From: Baylisascaris procyonis
Taxonomy: Eukaryota > Nematoda > Chromadorea > Rhabditida > Ascarididae
Assembly: GCA_037389465.1 (NCBI GenBank)
Contig: JAZARR010000074.1
Coordinates: forward strand, 5,394,001-5,458,000
DNA length: 64,000 nucleotides
Reading direction: 5' to 3'
Shown here: positions 12,549 to 30,822 of the stretch, in pieces
How the letters are laid out: each line of letters begins with the position of its first letter
Position numbering within the stretch: the first letter of the stretch is position 1
Translations under genes and position numbers: made by a program
Notes under the pieces: generated by a model
Databases searched by the model: none
The model's input: only the letters and a program-made list of their open reading frames with translations
What the model was told of the DNA's origin: nothing

Positions 12549-15500
12549 AGCATACTTCGCCTTCCCCTTTATCGAAAAAAGACTTCTGAATGACAGGAAT
12601 CAACTTATATTAACCAATATCTTGATCCAAATTACATATTAACGAATAGCCAACGTTAACTAAATTAAACATTGTTTTCAACTAATATTCTGTTGTTTTC
12701 TTTAACGATGTAAAAAAAAATTTTTTTTAAAATCTAGAAAAGCTGACCCCCAATTCAGGGAACAAATATATACAGTGAATTTTAGTTCACAAGTGTAACG
12801 TTTTTGAGAGTAGAGATAAGTGTGCCTTATATGATACAGACTTATCAAAACGTCTCATCGATCAAAATGTCTCATCGCTTATATTTGCAGTTTCTTTCAA
12901 AACTGTGCATTTAGTAAATAAAATTACAATGCAGTATTGTAAATGAAACATATTTATTGTAAAATCTACACAACAAGTTTGGCTTGGTTGGTGAACAAGG
13001 TGCAAATGATTGGGATGAGTGAATGAATCGATTCTTCGTGAGTCAATCCTTAGCTAATATAAAACTGTAAAGATCAAATCGAAGAGTGCGTTAGATAAAT
13101 GGGAACAATATGCGCGTCTGCGATCTCGTTCATAAGATAAACCACTTTCAGAAACTATCAGCAATTATTGAAACGTGAGGTGCATCACACTTTCATTTCA
13201 ACACAACTCACTATCCATACTACAAAATATTTGTTTTTTCGGGTGTAAAACGTATGCAGTTTTTAAATATTTTTGAGTTTCTTCAATTTTTAATTCTAGC
13301 TTCAAGTTTTAAGTTTTTTTAGCACAAAATTTGCAAGTCTAGCTTCGGTGGTTTATGAACTGAAACTACACTATAGACAGATAGATATGAGAGTACACAT
13401 AGAGAGACATGATAGTGACATAAGTATTTTAAATGTAAAAATTTGAAAAAGTGGCGTTTGCAAGTATAAGTCTACGAGATGGAAAAACATAAAAGCAGAA
13501 GAGAACAATAATAAAGGTTAACAATTTCTTCACTCATCAATAAAGTAGGGAAACACGAATGTTATTATTGCGCAGCGATCGCTTGAGCTGTTAAGCAATA
13601 GCGAACTCATGTGAATATTTTCAGCAATATGAAAGAAGTTTCAAGGGATGATATGAGGATACTTCAAGTGTGCATTCATTATGAACAATTATGAAACGTA
13701 TTATTTTCTCCTTTTTTTGCATCAATATGGTATATTTGATTGTAAAAAAATATAAGAGAAGAATTCCACAATGCTCAATGATTGAATTTTGCTGCCAGTA
13801 AATAATCGATAGGGTTCCAGTTACACCGAAAATGGCGATAGATACGCCAGATTCTAACAGAAGGACCATATGATCGCCTCTCAAGAATCATGACAGCGAA
13901 AAGATCAACAGATAAACTGACACTTCCAAAAAGAAGATCGTTTCGAATTTAGACGTTAATGTGAAAATTGATTAAAAATGGCTATTTTGACAGCTGCAAG
14001 GAAACTTGTTGTACCTCTATTAATCTGCTCTCAAATATGTAACCAAATCGATATAACAGCTTAGCGTTCCATTGTCAGTCAAGGTTATCTCGCGATACGT
14101 TCATGAAGCGCATTAGAAAAAGCAATGGAATCAAAGGATGGTAAGGTGACAATTCTCAATGCATTCGAAAGGCCTTATAGAAAGTAGACAGTTTGCGCCA
14201 TGTCTGAAACAGTTTTCGTTATGGGGAGAGTACCTGTCAAATTTGAGCATTATTTTGCTACAGGAAATTTCATGAAAAAATTTAGATTCTCAGCGAGAAT
14301 CTCACCCAAACTAAAAAGTTGGACATCATTGATTCAAAAATTTTTTTTTAGAAATGATAGGAAATATTATCATAATTATGAAGATATAGGCATGCGAAAA
14401 TTGTTCTTATTCCGTATGCAAATATTCCTCGGCTTTCAACTCTCGCTAAATCGACTATTTCAGCTTGAAACCATTATAGTTTACATCGTTTTAAAACGTG
14501 GGTGGTCTTCAAAAATTAACAACTGCTATTAATATCATTGATATCCGAGAAAATCATAAAGAGAAACATTGCAAAAGATAAGGCGAAAGATTTGAGAAAT
14601 GATACTTGTTTTGTGCATTTATTAATAATGGTGACCGCAGTGCAGCAGCCATTCCTCATCATAATGTATTCATTGTTAAGCGTTAACTTCGATTTGCAAC
14701 ATTCTCCGTCAGATGCATCTATCCAGTTAAATTATGCCGAAAAAATACCTTCTTGCAACAAAACGCACTGTCAGAAAGGGGCAATGAAAACTCTAGACGA
14801 AGAAGGTCCCAAGATTCTGTGGCGAATAATCGAGAAAGCCTGAAAAGGATGGTGTAGCATGAAAAGGCTATTGAGACGATGATCACAGGAAGTAAAAATT
14901 CATCCAAGAGGAATCACAGCAAACCTCCATGTCATCCACCATAATTAACATCGAAATGACTGCATTAAAATGATCACTCGAAAATCCAGATGGACTTTTG
15001 CCTTAGGCAATAAAAAATTTAGAGGTTAAGACATCAGTAACATAGGAAGACAGCCTTTCATTTCAAAAAAAACCACAGGAATAATTTCAATAAAGTTTTC
15101 AGCGAACGTGTTTAGCTTTCTTTCATGGTGTAGATAAAAATCAAGAGTGTGCGAGTGCAGAAGTGGCCACAATATCGAAAACATCGTTGAATCAGCACCC
15201 GCTGAGGCGGTTTGCAGCCGAGGCGGAGAACGTTGCAACGAATGTCTCTGTTTTGCTAAGAGGGAGCTCTCGTTCACAGCATGAAGGGGCGGAACCCCCG
15301 GGTCTGCGCTCTACTTTTCAGCCATTCCAGTGACACGAAGCGCATTTGGCAATCGGCCATCGCGACGTCAACCTCGAGTCGGTCGCCATGTCACATGTTG
15401 CACTAAAAAAAGCCAATCGGTACTGCTTCGCTCAAGAATTCTAGTATTATTTAATACTAGTACAAAATTGTAAGTGCCCTACACCTTGTATTATGTTTCT

Positions 15501-18459
15501 CTCGTAGTATCGATGACCTTTGCCCCTAAATGTCACTGTGGTACGCACGGTTTGATTTCAAACGGCTGCCGAGGCCTTCTTGCAACCGTGAAACTGAGAT
15601 CCCGTAAATGGCAGTATACTGTATTCATGCATATGTATGGGTCTCTTCAACACGCAAACCAAACGAGCGAAGAAATTTGGCAAGTGAAACCCTAAGATGA
15701 ATGACTGCTGCCCTCCAGATTAACCTTCCTCTTTGTGAGTTATTAGCACCTAAAGAGGCCATAAATTATTTAATCCAATACACTGTGAGACGCATCGAAT
15801 ATAACCTCCTCCCCCATCCCACCAACAAAAAAAAAAACATTTTTATGAGAATTCATGCAGTCTGCCACCCGCTTAATAAAAACCTTATGATGCATTCATT
15901 AGTTCGTTTTCCTTAAATATTTTTGCATCCGATTGATCTGCTACACAGAAAAGGAAAATAAAAGACAATGAATATGAATGACGATAAAACATTATCAATT
16001 CCTGCTTGCATGGGCTTGTCTTCCTCTGGCTTCAAACTCAATAAGTTCGGTTAATCAAAAAATAAAAAATAAATCTACAAAAACGCTGACACCCATCCAG
16101 TGAAAAAAATGCGTCTTATACAAATGGATCCATACCAATGGACAACAAATGCAATAATGCAGAAAATATTCGCATATTGGCGAGTGCCAAATCCTATACG
16201 CAGCTTTAAAGACGCAGCCGAAGCATAATCACAAACACATCTATGATTCTCAAATAAATGGCGGGGCTATGGGACATTTTGTGGGCTAATTGCTGTGGCA
16301 TCCATTCACGCAACTCCATAGCTCGTATGCAAATGCATAATGCCATGAGTGATTAAGTTACTACAGCGACGCGTGATTAGGCTGAAAATTTAATGTGAAA
16401 TTCTCTTGGCGCAACGATCGTTGATCGTTTCATTTGGGTTTATTCGTTTGAAGACGATGTCGGCGAGGTTTTGAAGGAGCTAACAGAGTACGAATGACTA
16501 TTTAAAAGCCGTTATAAAATAATTGCCAAATAATGCTAAATGCTGCAAAATAATTGTGTAAACTTCCCGATGATTATCGCTATGATAATGGATTTCCAGT
16601 GATTCCCATGTAATAAACGATTCCAATAAACGCAAGTTTCTTTTTCAATGATTTTCTATCACAACTTCTTCCGCTAATATTTGTGCCCTAATAAGCTATT
16701 GCTAATAAGCTATTCCTCAAAAATATTTCAAAAAAAGAGAGTTGAAATTCTCCTCATAGTTGATGGTGATGCCAGCCGTTTTTTCAATGACTCTCATATA
16801 AGATTCACCACATAGTATGGTTTCAGTTGATTTACAACGGAAATATATAAGTGCAATGCAATAAAAATTGTTTTACTGCGAATAACAGGCTAAAACAATA
16901 AGTGACTCAAAATGAGAGATTCTACATTCCGATTTTGATGATCATCGCAGAGCTGTAAATTCGCAACAATGTTTAGCATCACCTAGTGAAGATGAGATAA
17001 AGTTTCGCTATTTATGAGACTTTTTAAAGTTTCAAAGTTGCACAGCTCACTACTTTTTCTAAGCGCACATTTGTGAGCGTCTATTTGTCCATCTACTGAT
17101 CAAAACTATTTGCCTGTTAGTTCCAACTCAAGAACAATCCGAGATAAAGCTATGATAATCGATAGGTAAAATACCCATCGTTAGAACTTCTCATCATAAA
17201 GAAATATGTGCAATCTCTAATATTAATGCGCCAAATTTTAAACCAGTTATAGGCAATTAAATGCACGATATACTTTTGTGGATTTTGCGGTCGGTTGGCC
17301 TGCAAATTGCATTGATCGGGTCGCGGACTTGGGAAACATGTATGGTATATTAGAATATGAATGTGCTGTTGTAAGTATTTTATGATCTGTTGAGTAGTCA
17401 CTGGTTGTTCTGAGGAGGGAAATTACAAAAACGCATGCCGCGCCAGCTGCTTTGGAAGAATTGTGCAATTGGCAAGCCTTTATTATCACCACTCATATTT
17501 TACTATCAAAATTTTGAGGCAGTATTTTCGCATACAAGAAGTTTTCAAAATTTCCAAACTTTGTAAAAATGGTATTAGACATTAAAATGCAAAAATATCT
17601 AGCAAATAATGTTCATCATATGTAGAAAGCTGTTCGCGTTTCAAAACTGTCGATTTTGGCGAGCGATTAAGATAACTAACGCATGAATATAGTATCCAGC
17701 ATATTTATTATTTTCTAATAACTCATAAAGTTGAACGGTTAAGCAAGCGGAATGCAAAAGTGTTTATTATTCAGCTTCTTTGACACTCTTCTCCACTTAT
17801 TTCTGTAATCATTTTCGTACCGTAATCATCGGAACCATAGGTATTTTAATATTTTTTATACCAGCAAGCGAGAAGTTAAAAGTCTTCACGTTTTTTTTAA
17901 TGCCTCAAAATTAGATTAATCTAATATTTCTCGTTGCTTCAAATCCTCCAATTCTTTCACACTCATCCCTTTTCATTTATTTAATTGCATTTCATTTATT
18001 CAACTCAATTTCAGTGATAGTGAAAGAAGGCATAAGTTGGAATTTTAGCTTTGAGCGGCGATTGGGATCTCATTCCAAGTTCTAATATGTTCGTTGATCG
18101 CTACCATAATTCTTCCACGTTTTAAATTTCATTACATCATTTTTTATTCACATCAGCAATCACACCTAGCGCTCATGATCTTCTGCAAATCAAGCATCTA
18201 ACTCGTGTGCTGTTACTTGCTATAAACTTTCGCAAATTTCACTATTGCAAAGTAAATTATGGGACGTAATATCCGTTTACAAACATATATGCGTATATCT
18301 GCCTATCTGTTTGTCTGGTAGTTTCAGCTTGGAGACTTCTTGGGCCAAAGCAATACATCAAAGACAATCGTTTGCAAAATTTTCAGGGTGAAGTCTCAAA
18401 TTCAACCACGACGGTTGAAATGTTGCAGCTTCTGGAGGACGAAGATTTTGTTGGCAACG

Positions 18460-18603
18460 ATGCCTGAAATTGAAGGAAAGAAACCACCACGATTTCTATG
18501 GCCAAATGGAATGGAACGAGAGGCCGAAATTGTAGTGAAAGCGGAAATAAAGAGTTATGCATGTGAAGATGAATCTCCAAGGATCGGGCTGCGTTTAAAG
18601 TGA
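18460..18603 (+). CDS. possible exon or micro-ORF, unknown
   Basis: An ATG-initiated frame of 47 codons (MPEIEGKKPPRFLWPNGMER onward) with coding-like charge balance and a TGA stop. Just upstream, an overlapping frame opens after an AATTTTCAG acceptor at about 18387 and reads GEVSNSTTTVEMLQLLEDED before stopping, so the true frame is unresolved. No family is recognised, and it is isolated from other genes. Confidence 0.25.
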   Translation: MPEIEGKKPPRFLWPNGMEREAEIVVKAEIKSYACEDESPRIGLRLK

Positions 18604-18649
18604 TTAATTTGGGCAAAGGGATGGTTTGAGAGACTTGCGTGAATTTCAG

Positions 18650-21000
18650 CCTTCCAAGGGGAAGACTAAATTAGAGAGGAGACTTTATTGAAGAACGCAT
18701 ATGTTCGAAAGTAGAGGGTACGGTGGACTACTTGATAGAAAAGGCGGTACCTCATGATGAGCTGTAAAAGTTTGTAAAATACTGAAACCATTACTTGCAA
18801 GTCTTTTCATCGAATATAAATGTATTGTTTCGGCACCAATGAACTATGGATGATGACCAAATGAAACGATTGATAAAAAATTAGTAATATCGAGAAGCGT
18901 TCAAAACACATTTCTTACGCCATATCCATTAATTTTTCAACAACCCGTACGCGTTTACCGCTAAGCAGCCTGGCAAAATCCAACAAGATCTGCTTGAGGA
19001 GATGGAAAGATTTGAGCGTTTTTATTTCCGCTCAGCTTGCCAGTTCTCGCTAGCGACTAACAAATTATTCGGAATGAAAACCCAATTAAATGCAAAATGC
19101 ATGCAAATCTTTAGATGTCATTAGATGCGTATAATTGTCTTCGAACGTGATACATCAAATTGAGCGTTGTAATTAGAGGCTGGCTACCTCTGTTGTATAG
19201 CATACCCAAGAAATTTTATAGTTATAGTTTCAGTGGTTACTGAGAGTACATAATTATCCATAGATTGCAGTCCAATCCGGCTTGTTCTATAATTCAAATC
19301 TGTGCTTGCATCAGTGCTAATGGAACCGATAATCGACTTAATCATTTGTACTAAGTTGACCGCCGTAACATTATAGCGCTAAATTTAGCTGTGAAATGCA
19401 TGAAATGTGCCCTTGCCGACAGATTGTAAAAAATTTCAACAGCATCAGAACTACATTTTTCAGAGGTGATCTTTATGCGTGAATGGAAGTGCAAAAGAGT
19501 GAGCACATTATTTTAGTGTCATTTTGGAGCACAATGATGAACATATAGCGACATTTACAGGGTTGTTTATCGTTATGGCGCCATCGAAATGTGATCATGT
19601 TCTTTGCTCTGAAATTAGAGTAGTAATGCAATAAAAATAAAGATTTCCAAGCGATGAAATTCATCTAATTCGATTAAAATATCTTGTTCGTCTCCAATTT
19701 AGTTGCCACATATCGACCGAGAAATTATCGCTTCGATGAGGGAAAAATTACGTTCTGAGACTAGAAAATAAATTCTTTTCAAGGCATAAACTATTGATCA
19801 TAATGAGATGCTGTTTTGGTGGTAAGTGAAAACTTTCGTGCATAAGATATAAGTGGACAACTATTCGCTTTCTCAGTAAATTGTCTATCCAACCGACCGG
19901 CAGTTGATTCTATTGACCTGCTGCACTATTTAGTTTTTCTTTTTTTTCACTCATAATTTAGAGATGAACAATGTCAGTTTGCTTTTACTTGTTGACGTCA
20001 GAAGCGCTTTCTATTGGATCATGTTCATAGAAAATTGAGGATTGAGAGAGGGCCATATTGCTAAACAATGGTTGTCACTAAAATTTGATCGATGGCTTCA
20101 TCGCTCGCATATCGTTAAATACTGCAAAAAACGTTTTCTATGTGACGTGGTAAGCATTCCTTTGTATCCCCTTCCATAATCTTGTCGTCTGATCCACACT
20201 TAATATGCAAATCACTTTTCTTTATGCACATATAGTTGAGCCATGTTAATATGCAAAATTTATCGATTGTTGATACAACAATGGTATGCGAGGCAGCAAA
20301 CAGCACGGCCGATAATTCCAGTCGCTAAAGGTGAAAAATGCTATTCTGTGTACTCTTTCTCGGCGCCCAGATTGAAGGACCATCACAACCTAATGGTCTT
20401 TGAATTTGGAGCCGAAAAATTTTTTATAGTGTTCTCTTGGTAACCGGGAAAAAAAGGCAGTTATATGGAAAAATTAAATTTTAAGGAGAATGAGTAGGAA
20501 TTTTTCACAGTAAACGTGAAATGAAAAAGTAAGTGCTCAATGAAAAAATAAAATTTCTATGTTTTTTTCGTGCAGAAAACTGAAACAATAAACAAATGCT
20601 TCAAAAGGATATTTCCTTTTTTTTTCCACCTTAGAGGTCTATAATACTTCTCAAAGGTGGACGGCTGTTATTCGACTATACTATTGATAATAAATATTTC
20701 TATTAGTTCGTTTTAGTTCTTTTTCTTTGTTCACTTTCGAGTTGCCATCAATATGGCTAGCGATTAATGTAAACGAGAGGTTGCGAAAATGGGACTGAAA
20801 TGTCGACCATAGCTCCGTTTAAAAAAGTTAGTGACAAAAACAAAATAGGAAAAACGGCAATGATTTCAACTACAAATCTATAACAAATCTAAACGCATTA
20901 AAGAATCATTTCGATTAGCACTGCTGTGATTTGAGATCTGCAAGCTAACTTGTGTTGAAAATTGCATTTTGAAGATCAAAAACTGCTAACGGAAGATGAG
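18650..21000. other. intergenic stretch, nothing recognised
   Basis: No supported gene. A frame around 20100-20440 is open on both strands, with a possible minus exon after CTTTAG near 20320, but no consistent spliced model could be made. The rest is A+T-rich spacer. Confidence 0.5.
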
Positions 21001-21054
21001 TTAAAACATCGGAAACGCTGATAACATTTAGCTATAGTTATCTCATCGTTAGAC

Positions 21055-24000
21055 TTATCGAGCGATTGATTTTCGCCGTTTTTTTCGTTCCACGTCGAAA
21101 TCATCTGTTCCGAATTGCGTCCCGTTCTGCCAACCGGTACCGAACAGCCATTTTGAAGCTTTCATCATATTCTTTTGCCAATTCACGCCAATAGCAGGTT
21201 TTTGTTCTACTATTTTCTTCAATGTATGCTTTCTTCTCATACTTGCATCGGTTTTTTGTGAGTCTATAGTACGATCAATGAATTTTGAGTGTTCTTGTCT
21301 AAGATTACTAATAACACTTTTTGCCATTTTTATCGCTTTCGTATTCTTTGTGGGAATTTCCTCTGTGCCTTCGTTCTTCAACCGTTTTTTCACCGTTTGA
21401 ATGAGTCTCAGATTCTTCGCCATCGTATCCGATGTTGCAGACGCATTTCGTGGCTTCATGTTTCCAGGCATATTTGCGTCAAGCGGCTCGAAATATCCGG
21501 ATGGTTTTTGACAAAGATATGGTACTGGTCTTTTGAAACAACAATCAGTGAACCATGTTCCGTTTGATGGATGCATTTTGATACATTTTCTGCCTTTATT
21601 ATACTCGGGTTGTGTACCTGAAAGTAAACGTTTAAAACTCATCGTAATTCTCGTGTTACTGGGTTACACCTTGTCCAGAATGTCACAGTTATTTTCATCT
21701 CGTTGAATTCTGTCATTACTTTGGCCAATGAAAAAACGTTTCACATAGCTTAACTCCCTTTCTCCATCTCTTTATCTTTCTTCCTTTCTTTGTTCTTTTT
21801 TTTTGGAGAGTATTGATTTCTTATCAACCGATGGAAAATATTTCCAGATTGTATGCCACCTCATTTCACGATAATTTTATGTATTCGGATTCTGAAACGC
21901 AATAAATAGATTCACTGAACCATCACTACGCTCACTTAATTATTTTGAATCAATAATGACGAGAAATTTTCAAATTTTGCCGATAGTTGAGGAAAGTTTT
22001 CAAATATTTTCTGATTATTTGCAAGCATATTGCTCGAACCTTAGCCCTTACGAGGAAAAATTTTCATGGAATACCTATTGGCAATGTTTCCTTTTCCAAT
22101 CATTAAATGTCTTCATATTTTCCCTCCATCCAACGATTGTCAACAAAAGTCATTATTGCTAAAAAAAATATTAAAAATTTAGCAATGTGCCAATTTTAAA
22201 AAGACGCTTTCTTATTGCGGAAGTTTTAAACCAATCGATAGCAATATAACTAATGGATCGTACTCGATTCCTTTCGTTGATCATTAAGAACGATACAAGA
22301 GGGAATGCGCATCAAATAAAGTTCATGTTGTGAATGATGATGCAAGAAGCGAGAGGAAATATGCAAATGAACGAAAGAATACCATTAATCCAATTGGTGT
22401 AGTCGAAGTTCGAAAAATCGGCGTATTGATATGTGTGTGAGTTGCCAAATAAAGCAGCGCCAATCCATATCGGTTTCCCAAGTTTTAAAGCCAATGCTGA
22501 ATAAATAATTTGCATATGATTACTCTTTAGCTTTAACTATCTACCACTGAATACGATAGTCGATGGGAAATCACTCAATTTTACCGATATTTGCAATTGA
22601 TATCACAAAATTTATTTTAATGCAATTTAAAAATTGTTATTAATGTGGCTTAAATTATACGTGTGATTAAATAGGGAAATGCATAACCATATGCAAAACT
22701 CAAAGTTTTTTTGTTCAAATTATCTCGAAATCTATTATGTTGATTATATTCTCAGTATGAATATAGTATCATTCGTGGACGCCTCTTAGACTTATAGAAT
22801 ATGCAATCGAATTCTTGAGTTCTGAATGAATTCAAAATGGGAAACTTAGTGTTTTTTGGCACAAATGGACGCTGATAATGCAATATTATAAATTGTAATT
22901 TTGTTGCTTCAACTGATATCGAGATTAAATTGGAAAAAGAAGTGAGAAACTACCTCACATGAACAAATACCTTTTGAATCCCCTTCCAACCTAATTCATA
23001 ACGATGAACGTAGAATGCAGAAAGCGCTAATTCAGTTGCATTGTTTCTAATGTGTTTCGTTGAAATTTCCACATGCACTAAGAAACTTTTGTTTCAGAAA
23101 AGATGAATGCATAATAACAAATTTAGTGGCTTTTTTTGTTAAACTTTCAACGACTCCTATCAGCTAGAGTCTTCAATGGTTTCAAACTGCTCGCTTACCA
23201 GCAACGAATTTGTTCTCGGCTTCACTGTGAATGCTCATAACATTTGCCATTTTCCATTGGCAATCCACTTCGGCGGCATTCCATCCAATTGGTTCATCCA
23301 CAATGAAGTAACAATTTTTTGAATGCGGCGAGAACGACCATTTATTTTCACAACGTAATGCCGAAGCGACTGTAAATTTTTGATTTATTTATAATGTTTG
23401 CACTCTATTTATAAGAATTATTGTTGAAATATTGAAGGTTTGTGGATGAACTCCTCAGAAGGAATGGCCCTGTGGTTGAACAATCGTTCGTTTAATAGCA
23501 GGAAACAAAATGGATCACATAGTGTTTTCGATTTAATCTTTTCTTACAAAGAATGAAATAAATTCAAAAGTTAGCCATACGACCATATAGCTGAACAAAT
23601 TCGTGAAAGGATAGCACTCGTTTTTGAGGAACTCAAAAACTCCTGAAATATTCCCTTACCAAGAAACTAAGACCATCACTTGGAACTGTGTCCTGAAATT
23701 CCGAATTTCACCCTCTCCGCCGATACAAGCTATTAACTGATCATAGAACTTTGTCAAAAGTTTTGCGAACTCTAGTGCGGAATTTCATTTCACTCTTCCA
23801 ACCTTTTCCTCTTCAGTATCAAATCTCAATGATCGATCATTTAAGAAAATATATCCTCAATTTCGTGCCTTCGCTCAAAATTCACCAAAATTATAGTCCC
23901 CTTAGCGTTGAATTGTTTAGAATGTGTTTAGACCTAATGTTTAGAATGTGAATGAGAATAGATTCATTAACTATCGTAAAGAATATCATTTTGTTGAGTG

Positions 24001-24225
24001 AATTATTCAAGTTTGATTCATGCAATCATATTTGGAACTTTGCAGCTTGAATCCTTTCGTGATAATACTAATACGATAGACGGAAACAGAATTTCATTTT
24101 TCCATTAAAACAATATCTGAGTTTCGCTCTCTAAGTAAACCAGTTGAAAAAATAATGGATCGTATCAAGAGCAAAAAAGCACCTTTGAGGAGGAAGCTTA
24201 TAATCAGAATGGCAGCAACACTCAT
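21055..24225 (-). CDS. secreted C-type lectin domain protein with a basic C-terminal extension
   Basis: Four minus-strand exons, all in phase: 24183-24225, 23199-23369, 22383-22496 and 21055-21617, giving 296 residues. Residues 1-18 (MSVAAILIISFLLKVASA) are a clear signal peptide split across the first intron. Residues 21-146 form a long-form C-type lectin domain: the extra N-terminal Cys pair (21, 34), GWNAAEVDC (C51), IWIGA, YTNW, then C121, GTW and YLCQKP (C145). At the usual EPN/QPD sugar-specificity site the sequence reads QPE, and the WND calcium motif is WFTD, so classical calcium-dependent sugar binding is doubtful. Residues about 150-296 are a Lys/Arg-rich tail with no cysteine or recognised domain, ending in an RKKRRK cluster. 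Nematode lectins of this kind are often immune or secretory-excretory proteins. The first donor (GTGCTT) is weak, but the peptide it joins is convincing. Confidence 0.92.
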
Positions 24226-24265
24226 TTCGAAATGTAATCAGTAGTATAGCGCTGTATCTCCTCCT

Positions 24266-24273
24266 CTTTTATA
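24266..24273 (-). promoter_or_regulatory. TATA box of the C-type lectin gene
   Basis: TATAAAAG on the minus strand, about 40 bp before the lectin ATG at 24225. The spacing fits a core promoter with a very short 5' UTR. Inferred from sequence and position only. Confidence 0.55.
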
Positions 24274-24299
24274 AACTCCATCAAACACAACTGGTTCCC

Positions 24300-25621
24300 A
24301 AATTTCAGCAGAAGGAAAATTCTTCTATCTTTGATGTGTCACATCTATCGATGTTCAAATATGCAACATGACAAGGAACATCGCTAACGGTTGCTCGACA
24401 AATCAGATATAAATATACACAAGGAGTTACGATCTATGTGCGTTGAAAAATCATAACCTATGATAGAAAGTTTGTTTCAAAATAAAGCTTCATCAACTAG
24501 TTATATCATAGAAGCACTTATGCAATACAAATGAATGCTTCTTAGTTTTGAGAGATTTAAATGCACAATCAATTTCACACATTTGTAAACTCATAATTTG
24601 AGCAATCATTTTATATGTGAATAAATATCTGCGACACAATTTCGATATAAATGTTCGAATTGTTCAAATGCTTCGAATTGTTATCTTCGATTACAAGTTG
24701 ACCGCTCTTATCGATATACTAATTTGACGAGCAATTTGCCGTATATTTCGTTAAACTTCAATGAATGACGGTGGTCGAAGTGATCATCTCGAAATTAGAG
24801 AACATAATGCTCGCCAATCGAGCAAACAACACACCGAAATGCATAAAGTAAACGAAAAATGTTGGTATATATATAGCGTCAGTTCAACTTTGTTTTTTTG
24901 CTATAGTCCATTTGTGTCGACAAGCGAACAGTAATGAATGCCACTTTTTCCATTCAGATCACGCTCAACTCCTCCTTCAGCGAGAATTTATCTTATTCAC
25001 ACTTTTTTAATGCTCATGACGCTATTATATTTTCAATTTAAAAATTTTTCATCGATGGTACGATTTTTCAATTGTTTCTTTTACGAATGTTGATTATAGC
25101 GCGTTGATTTTTTTTTTTTTAGTACCATTCTAGTGATGCGTATATCAATCAACACCAATTTTTTTTTTTTTTTTTTTTTTTTGTTATTGACGGCTATCAA
25201 TTTCAATACGACATGCAATAACTGTTATTTTGATTCCGATGAAGCAAATTTGGCAGTCATAATCATCAACACATCAAAACAACTGGAACAATCATAAGAT
25301 TTCATTATTTATAAAATATTTTTGCTTTATGAGATACTCATATATCAATAATTTTGCATCAACTTCAACATTTTCTGGAGCATTAGAAACTGTAACGATT
25401 TAGTGTTGCGATTAGCGATATTGCTTAGTGAAGATGAAACGACTAGCGCTTTTCTTCGAAATAATTTCTGTTGTTTGAAGAGATGAGAAAACGTTGCAAT
25501 TGCTATGATCGTGCATCTTTTTCATTGCTAAATTCATTTCGTATTCAATCATTTTCAATTTGTCACGTGCGTTTATTTACTGTTGAATTTTTTCTTTTCT
25601 TTTTCGATTTTTTCACATCTC

Positions 25622-25659
<38 letters not shown>

Positions 25660-26450
25660 GTCCATATTCATAGCTGTGAGCATGTGAGATGAATTTGATT
25701 TATCAACGTTAACCAAGCAGCACCAACTGCGAAACACCACATAAGAACAAAACCTCAAAGCAAAAAAGAGTGAAGGCAATACAGTATTATACCGGTACCA
25801 ATGAACAACAAAGATGTAGCCAACGTGAAAAGACAAACCTATTGGTGAAATAATCAACAAAATCGATTCCACTATCACCATTTACTAGAAGGATAAACTC
25901 ATTCCATAAAATTGTAAACAACCTTCAGAATAAACGGTAAACTCTCGTCATGCAAGAAAAATCCGTCAGGTTTTCAAAATCCATCCACAGATCGTTTAAG
26001 AATTTCCTCAATATTTTTTCGCAAGACGAAAAAAATTGAACTGACCGGATGAAAAAAGGATCTTAATTAAATTCTTCTTTTCTATCTCTGGACACGTAAT
26101 AGGAATCGTAAGAATGTAATCTCCTCGTAGAATTTAATATTCCACAAAAATATAAAGAAGAATAAAGCGATGCTGATTATAACTTCATTGGTAGAAAATT
26201 ACACAGCACTGAGCCGGGTAATTTCAAAACAAAGAAAGAGGTGACTGCGGGAATGTTCGAATTAAAAAAAAAAAAGAAACGAACAGCGGAAAATTCCGGA
26301 AATAGGAGCACAAACTCGAGCAATCGACAAATACAAATAATTTCTAAAAGAATGCCGGAAAATTTGCTTAGAATCCGACCATCCCTAGAACTCTTAGCTA
26401 TTTAGTACTGCATCAAACGTCTCTAACAGATAGGGCCCCGCCATCTTGTC
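24300..26450. other. spacer between the lectin and ZNF330 genes
   Basis: No supported gene. It contains poly-T runs near 25110-25182, the TA microsatellite at 25624-25658, and A+T-rich open frames that merely read through it. Confidence 0.55.
25624..25658. repeat. TA dinucleotide microsatellite
   Basis: About 16 uninterrupted TA units. Frames crossing it translate to Ile-Tyr repeats on both strands and are not real proteins. Confidence 0.95.
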
Positions 26451-26479
26451 AAACTTTTCACATAAATTCATCATTTCAG

Positions 26480-30495
<4,016 letters not shown>

Positions 30496-30822
30496 CTATT
30501 CATTATGGTGACCACAATTGAAGAAAACTCCTATTTTGGAACGCATTTGCAAAATTTTTGCTGAAAAAATGACGTCATCGCCTTTTGCGTCTGCATTTCA
30601 TTATTTCTAGGCTCGACCAACAGAATAAAAGTATAAAAGTTCTCTTCCATGAAAAAAGATATTTAAGCAAAGAAATTTTTCTGACAATTGCAAAGTTGTT
30701 CCGTGATGGGTAAAATCATCATCACTTAAGAACACAATGCATACGCAGAAATTGATGAAGCCTTGATGCAACGATAAACATCCACAAAACATTCAATAAA
30801 CAAAAGTGAGGCATAACTGACG

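Larger units (their letters stand above)
11100..18400. other. long gene-poor interval
   Basis: No gene is recognised. It holds the AT-rich tract at 12.1-12.5 kb, an inverted repeat at 12521-12548 and a locally GC-rich island at 15160-15420 that opens several frames on both strands. A short minus-strand frame near 16210-16320 (start MELREWMPQQ) looks coding in composition but is too short to call. Frames of 80-110 codons at 13.6, 14.2, 14.5 and 17.2 kb lack convincing starts or splice sites and mostly consist of residues expected from A+T-rich chance. Confidence 0.5.
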
